A stretch of DNA of 64,000 nucleotides. Origin: Streptomyces xanthochromogenes. GTDB lineage: Bacteria; Actinomycetota; Actinomycetes; Streptomycetales; Streptomycetaceae. Below the pieces are notes generated by a model. That model saw nothing but the letters and a program-made list of their open reading frames with translations. It was not told the origin of the DNA and did no database searches. The translations under genes and the position numbers were made by a program. Shown piece by piece: positions 60,140 to 64,000 of the stretch (positions are counted from its first letter, which is position 1; the number at the start of each line of letters is the position of its first letter). The stretch is from the NCBI RefSeq assembly GCF_014650455.1, contig NZ_BMUZ01000004.1:372001-436000 (forward strand), in the 5' to 3' direction.

Positions 60140-61453
60140 CTACGCCTCGCCGCGTGCCATGCGGATCAGCCGGTCCAGGACCTTGCCGCCGCTCACCCGC
60201 AGGCCGTCGTGCTCCCACTCGTCGGTGACCCAGGTCCGCAGCCCGCGTACCGCGTCCGCGGTGGCCAGGGAGTCGGCGGTGTCCACGTACATGTCGTCGT
60301 GGTAGACGGCGGCCACCACCGGCACCTCGTTGGCCGCGAGCACGTCGGGGGCGTACAGATCGGGCCAGTCCGTGCGCCGGGCGAGGAGATCGGCCGTCTC
60401 GCGCAGCGGTCGCAGCGCCGGGTCGGTCTCGAACATCCACGGGTAGATCATCTCGCCGGTGAGCTGGACGGGGGCGCCGTTCGCCAGGGCCTTGGCCGCG
60501 TCGAAACCGGGGAACTCCGCACGCACCCGCTCGGCGGCCCAGCCGGTCGGCCCGGGGTCCACCGACCGCTGTCCGTAGACGGACTCGTGCAGTACGGCGT
60601 AGAGCGGGCCTTCGGCGAAGGAGAGCTTCGACTGCACCCCGGCCAGGAACGTGTCGGACAGCTCGCGCCCGGCACTTCCCCGGACCCAGGCGTCCTCCAG
60701 GAGGTAGTGCAGCAGGTCCGAACCGCTGCCACTGCCCAGCATCAGGCCGAGTGCCTGGAAGGCCTCGACGGTGAGCCGGCCGCCGTCGGGCAGTTCGGCG
60801 GGCGCCACCAGCAGGTGCTCGGCGATGCGCCGGACGGCCTCGACGTCCCGCGGGTAGCGCGCGTAGTGAGCGGCGTTCTTGCGCGCCACCCGCGGATAGG
60901 CCGCCCGGTAGACGTCGGCCGCGCTGCTGCGCAGCCCCGCGAGACCGCCGGTGATCATCGCCTCGCGCAGCCCTTCGGGGGCCAGCGAGAGGTACGTCAA
61001 GGTGCAGAACCCGCCGAAGCTCTGCCCGAGCAGGCTCCACCGGCCCTGCGCGCCGAGCAGTGCGTGCCGGATCAGCTCGGCGTCGCGGACGATCGAGTCG
61101 GCCCGGAAGTGGGCGAGGTGATCGGCCTGGGCGGCGGCGTCGCCGCGCAGGGGCAGGGTCTGGCGGGTGGCGGGGGTCGACCGGCCGGTGCCGCGCTGGT
61201 CGAGGAGCAGCACCCGGTAGTCGTCCAGGGCACGGTCGAGCCAGGTGTCCCGGCCCACCGGGCGGCCCGCCCGCCCGCCGGGTCCGCCCTGGAGGTAGAG
61301 CAGCCAGGGGAGTTCAGCACGCTCCTTGCCGGCCGCGACCACCTCACGGGCGTACACCTCGATCTGCTCGCCGCCGGGGACGGCGTGATCCAGCGGAACC
61401 TGGAAGAGGTGGTCGGTCATTACGACGCCCGGCTGTCGGATCACGACGGACAT
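60140..61453 (-). CDS. Alpha/beta hydrolase, proline iminopeptidase-like (S33)
   Basis: The 437-residue protein has the S33 layout: [18 protein letters not shown] (oxyanion region), [13 protein letters not shown], the nucleophile elbow [16 protein letters not shown] with the catalytic Ser, an acidic segment [12 protein letters not shown] and a C-terminal WEHDGLR with the likely His. The catalytic set is intact, in contrast to the TAP-like protein at the start of the window. It probably releases N-terminal residues from peptides. GAGGAG precedes ATG 61453. Confidence 0.92.
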   Translation of the reverse strand: MSVVIRQPGVVMTDHLFQVPLDHAVPGGEQIEVYAREVVAAGKERAELPWLLYLQGGPGGRAGRPVGRDTWLDRALDDYRVLLLDQRGTGRSTPATRQTLPLRGDAAAQADHLAHFRADSIVRDAELIRHALLGAQGRWSLLGQSFGGFCTLTYLSLAPEGLREAMITGGLAGLRSSAADVYRAAYPRVARKNAAHYARYPRDVEAVRRIAEHLLVAPAELPDGGRLTVEAFQALGLMLGSGSGSDLLHYLLEDAWVRGSAGRELSDTFLAGVQSKLSFAEGPLYAVLHESVYGQRSVDPGPTGWAAERVRAEFPGFDAAKALANGAPVQLTGEMIYPWMFETDPALRPLRETADLLARRTDWPDLYAPDVLAANEVPVVAAVYHDDMYVDTADSLATADAVRGLRTWVTDEWEHDGLRVSGGKVLDRLIRMARGEA

Positions 61454-61605
61454 GGGACTCCTCGGTCGGTACGGGTGCGACGGGTAGGCGCACCCAACGG
61501 TGCTCGGTGGAGCGGCTGCGGGTCCATGATCTCGCAGGGCCCGCACGGCCCGGGCCCCGCAGGGCGGCTCACCGTCCCGGCCGCCGGTGGTGTACGAAGT
61601 CCTAC

Positions 61606-62202
61606 GTGAACGATCCCATCCAGGCCGCCACCGTCCGCGTGTTCATGGCGCTGGCCCCGCCCGACGACGCCAAGGACGAGCTCGCGCGGGCGCTGCGGTC
61701 CGCGTACGAGACGTATCCGGGGCTGCGCTGGAACCGCATCGAGGACTGGCACATCACCCTGGCGTTCCTGGGCGAACTGCCGGTCGCGTCCGTCCCGGGG
61801 CTGAGGCGGCCGCTCGGCGAACTCGCGGCGGGCCGTCCGCCGCTCCAGCTCTCCCTGCGCGGCGCGGGCCACTTCGACGAGCGGGTGCTGTGGAGCGGGA
61901 TCGAGGGGGACCTCGACGGGCTGCACGGACTCACCGCCGAAGTCCGTGCCGCGGTCAGGGAGTGCGGGATCGCCTTCGAGGAGCGGCCACTGCGCCCCCA
62001 TCTGACCCTGGCCAGGGCCCGGCGCGAGGATCCGTCCGGCGTGATGAGGGTGGCGGCCGGGCTCGCCGCGTTCGCCGGCCGGACGTGGCCGGCCGAGCGT
62101 CTGCACCTGGTCGGCAGCAACATCGGCCGGGGCCCGGGGCCGATCCACTACCGCGACATCGCTTCGTGGGAGTTCGGCGACGGGCACCCGGCCTCCGCCT
62201 GA
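61606..62202 (+). CDS. thpR: RNA 2',3'-cyclic phosphodiesterase (2'-5' RNA ligase, ThpR)
   Basis: The 198-residue protein has both H-x-T/S-x motifs of the 2H phosphoesterase family: WHITLAFLGELP near residue 48 and HLTLARARRE later, with VRVFMALAPPDD near the start. ThpR opens 2',3'-cyclic phosphates in RNA and can form 2'-5' links in vitro. GTG 61606 is the best available start, though its ribosome binding site is weak; it is divergent from the S33 gene. Confidence 0.92.
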   Translation: MNDPIQAATVRVFMALAPPDDAKDELARALRSAYETYPGLRWNRIEDWHITLAFLGELPVASVPGLRRPLGELAAGRPPLQLSLRGAGHFDERVLWSGIEGDLDGLHGLTAEVRAAVRECGIAFEERPLRPHLTLARARREDPSGVMRVAAGLAAFAGRTWPAERLHLVGSNIGRGPGPIHYRDIASWEFGDGHPASA

Positions 62203-62265
62203 GCGATCTGCCCGGGTGCGGCACACCCAGGCAGACCGGCCCCGCGCGGCCGTAGCCTGGGGCGC

Positions 62266-63111
62266 ATGAGCGACAACGGCCTGGGGGAGTTCCTGCGCGC
62301 ACGCCGGGCGGGCGTGCGGCCCGAGGACATCGGGATGGCGACTTACGGCCTCCGCCGGGTCAGCGGGCTGCGCCGCGAGGAGGTCGCCGTCCTGGCGGGT
62401 GTGAACGCGGACTATTACACCCGCCTGGAACAGGGCCGGGAGCGCAACCCCTCACCGCAGGTGCTCGACGCCCTGAGCCGTGCGCTGCGCCTCGATCCGG
62501 ACTCCCGGGCGCACCTGTTCCGGCTGACGGGGGCCGTTCCCGGCCACCTCGTGGGCCACACTCCGCGGGCGGTCGGTGCGGCGCTGCGCCTGCTGATCGA
62601 CGGCTGTCCGAACACCCCGGCGTTCGTGGTCGACCGGGCCCTCGACCTGCTCGCCACCAACGCCCTGGCCGATGCCCTGTACGCCCCCTTCGAGCCCGCG
62701 GACAACCTGGCGCGGATGGCCTTCCTCGACCCCGCGGCCCGGCATTTCCACACCCGGTGGGAGTGGACCGCCCAGGCGATCGTGGCCAACCTGCGCGAGG
62801 CGACGGGCTTTGAACCGGACCACCCCCGGCTGCGTGCACTGGTCTGCGAACTCGGCGAAGGGAGCGCGGAGTTCGACCGGCTCTGGAAGACCCACGCGGT
62901 GCGCGGCAAGACCCACGACGCCAAGGAGTTCTGCCACCCGGAGGTGGGCGCCCTGAGCCTGACCTATCACGCCTTCGACGTGCGCGCGGCACCCGGCCGG
63001 CAACTGATCGTCTACCACGCGGAACCCGGCTCCCCCTCGGCCCACGCGCTGAGCCTGCTCGGCTCGATGCACGCCACCCCACACCGGTCCGCACCCCGCC
63101 CGGGCGGTTAG
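62266..63111 (+). CDS. XRE-family regulator with MmyB-like ligand-binding domain
   Basis: The 281-residue protein has an N-terminal helix-turn-helix (GLRREEVAVLAGVNADYYTRLEQGRERNPS) and the MmyB-like ligand-binding domain behind it (NALADALYAPF, DNLARMAFLDP, WKTHAVRGKTHDAKEFCHPEVGALSL). This is a large actinobacterial regulator family, usually controlling a neighbouring oxidoreductase; here the adjacent TetR/SDR pair is the nearest candidate. A TGGGGC stretch precedes ATG 62266. Confidence 0.93.
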   Translation: MSDNGLGEFLRARRAGVRPEDIGMATYGLRRVSGLRREEVAVLAGVNADYYTRLEQGRERNPSPQVLDALSRALRLDPDSRAHLFRLTGAVPGHLVGHTPRAVGAALRLLIDGCPNTPAFVVDRALDLLATNALADALYAPFEPADNLARMAFLDPAARHFHTRWEWTAQAIVANLREATGFEPDHPRLRALVCELGEGSAEFDRLWKTHAVRGKTHDAKEFCHPEVGALSLTYHAFDVRAAPGRQLIVYHAEPGSPSAHALSLLGSMHATPHRSAPRPGG

Positions 63112-63136
63112 CGCGGGCGCCGCGAACAGGCGGCGG

Positions 63137-63736
63137 TCAATCGGTTGCGGGCCTGAGCAGATCGTCGACCAGGGTGTCCACGAGACCTCGGGGAAGGCTC
63201 GAACCAGTCAGGGCGCAGTACACGATCGGGCCGACGAGCGCGTCCATCGTGGCGTCGGCGCCGAGACGCGGCGCCACCTCCCCCGCCTCGATCGCCCGCG
63301 TGAGCATCTCGCGCTCCCGGGCGCGACGCGGGCCGAGGTAGCGCTTGTGGAAGCTCGTGGCCGTGTCGGCGTCGTGCTGCGCCTCGGCGATGAGGGCGAG
63401 CAGCACCTTCCCCGCCGGGTCACGGGTGACGAAGCGGGCGAAGCCGCGCAGATAGCGGCGGATGTTCGCCGCGGTGGGCTTCTCCGCCGGAACCGGAATC
63501 CGCTTGTCGCTGTCCTCGATGAGGGTGTCGAGAAGGATCTCCACCTTCGAGGGCCACCAGCGGTAGATCGTCTGCTTGGCGACCCCGGCCCGGCGTGCGA
63601 TGGCCTCGACGGTGAGCGAGCCGAAGCCGTGCTCGACGAGAAGATCGTCCGCGGCGTGCAGCACGGCCAGGCGTGCGGACTCGTCGCGCCGATTGCCGGA
63701 GTGGGGCCTGCGGGATGGGGAACTGGCGGCGGGCAT
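63137..63736 (-). CDS. TetR-family repressor
   Basis: The 199-residue protein has the TetR helix-turn-helix near its N-terminus (LTVEAIARRAGVAKQTIYRWWPSKVEILL) and a C-terminal ligand domain (TetR_C_11-like, KVLLALIAEAQHDADTATSF). It is divergent from the SDR gene at the window edge, and a perfect palindrome lies over that gene's promoter, so it most likely represses the SDR. The ATG at 63736 is preferred; there is no strong ribosome binding site. Confidence 0.93.
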   Translation of the reverse strand: MPAASSPSRRPHSGNRRDESARLAVLHAADDLLVEHGFGSLTVEAIARRAGVAKQTIYRWWPSKVEILLDTLIEDSDKRIPVPAEKPTAANIRRYLRGFARFVTRDPAGKVLLALIAEAQHDADTATSFHKRYLGPRRAREREMLTRAIEAGEVAPRLGADATMDALVGPIVYCALTGSSLPRGLVDTLVDDLLRPATD

Positions 63737-63870
63737 ACGCGCACGATACCCGCCCGCACCCGGCGCGGACCGCCCGGCCGCGATGCCGAGACGCCCTGTC
63801 CACCCACTCCGGCCGGACATCCCGTCCATCCACTTCCCCCGGTGGTCCCGTCCAGGTGACAACTGGGTTC

Positions 63871-63893
63871 TGTCTGGACGCATTGTCCAGACA
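63871..63893. promoter_or_regulatory. 23-bp palindrome, probable TetR operator
   Basis: TGTCTGGAC-GCATT-GTCCAGACA has perfect 9-bp arms. It overlaps the -35 region of the SDR promoter and lies between the divergent TetR and SDR genes, as expected for a repressor site. Confidence 0.75.
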
Positions 63894-63911
63894 CTACGTC
63901 TCGTCTAAGCT
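63883..63911 (+). promoter_or_regulatory. Candidate promoter of the SDR gene
   Basis: TTGTCC (63883-63888) and TAAGCT (63906-63911) are separated by 17 bp, 37 bp before the SDR start. The -35 box is inside the palindromic operator. Confidence 0.55.
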
Positions 63912-63947
63912 CCTCCGGGTCCGGCCCGTCACCCTGAAGGAGCGCAC

Positions 63948-64000
63948 ATGTCCGTCTCACCCACCCGCCGAGCCCTCGTCATCGGCGCGTCCCGGGGCCT
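63948..64000 (+). CDS. Short-chain dehydrogenase/reductase, N-terminus only (runs off window)
   Basis: The window ends 53 bases into this gene. The visible start MSVSPTRRALVIGASRG carries the beginning of a TGxxxGxG-like SDR nucleotide-binding motif (GASRG). AAGGAG lies seven bases before the ATG. It is divergent from, and probably controlled by, the TetR repressor. Confidence 0.75.
   Translation, partial: MSVSPTRRALVIGASRG

Noticed and set aside
1..64000. Search for tRNA, rRNA, insertion sequences, integrases and attachment sites
   Set aside because: None was seen by eye; there is no transposase- or integrase-like protein in any frame I judged real.

Overview
The window looks like a piece of a Streptomyces chromosome (or a very close relative). 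The DNA is strongly GC-rich with G/C at most third codon positions, GTG starts are common, ribosome binding sites are of the GGAGG/AAGGAG type, and the gene set is typical: an SsgA-like sporulation protein, a SigB/SigF/SigG-type sigma factor with anti-sigma kinases and PP2C phosphatases, a HAMP-repeat hybrid kinase, many MFS transporters and HxlR/TetR/XRE regulators. I see no tRNA, rRNA, CRISPR array, insertion sequence or phage gene.

Layout. 1-7.9 kb: a secreted TAP-like alpha/beta hydrolase that has lost its catalytic triad, a carotenoid oxygenase, an MFS drug exporter broken by a one-base frameshift, a large ATPase regulator and an SDR. 8.1-15.6 kb: methyltransferase, quinone oxidoreductase, PAP2-type membrane phosphatase, NmrA-like protein, winged-helix protein, and an MFS transporter with a carboxypeptidase-regulatory-like tail. 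15.7-25.0 kb: two more MFS transporters, an ECF sigma/anti-sigma pair (SigK/RskA type), a divergent HxlR/Rid pair, an NB-ARC/TPR ATPase and a BrkB-type membrane protein.

25.1-31.5 kb holds the most interesting locus. A leftward operon encodes an MFS exporter, an S9 prolyl-oligopeptidase-like protease, a 39-residue candidate precursor peptide, a B12-type radical SAM C-methyltransferase and a DUF5825-like partner. Together these look like a RiPP biosynthetic cluster. The tiny precursor gene starts inside the protease gene and is followed directly by a perfect 16-bp hairpin before the radical SAM gene.

31.9-43.7 kb: a DUF4142 protein, a flavodoxin fragment, a GAF-PP2C phosphatase, a three-subunit molybdenum hydroxylase of the PaoABC (YagTSR) type, then a stress block (Dps, PRC-barrel, CsbD, SsgA-like, SigB/F/G-family sigma factor, HATPase anti-sigma), a deleted SDR-DUF2867 pseudogene and a photolyase. 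43.9-52.4 kb: signalling proteins, namely an ANTAR-GAF-PAS-PP2C phosphatase, a 1526-residue hybrid kinase with seven near-identical 92-residue HAMP units, and a MEDS-HATPase protein preceded by a small repeat-bearing ORF. 52.6-54.8 kb: a coupled methyltransferase / CDGSH iron-sulfur / haem-oxygenase-like diiron operon and a small hydrophobic peptide. 55-64 kb: a Tat-exported phospholipase C, a hypothetical, a probable second NAD-dependent DNA ligase, an S33 peptidase, a 2'-5' RNA ligase (ThpR), an XRE regulator, and a TetR regulator divergent from an SDR that runs off the window.

Start sites were chosen by ribosome binding site and family N-terminus, so several genes are shorter than the longest open frame. 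Family assignments come from reading motifs by eye; no database search was possible.
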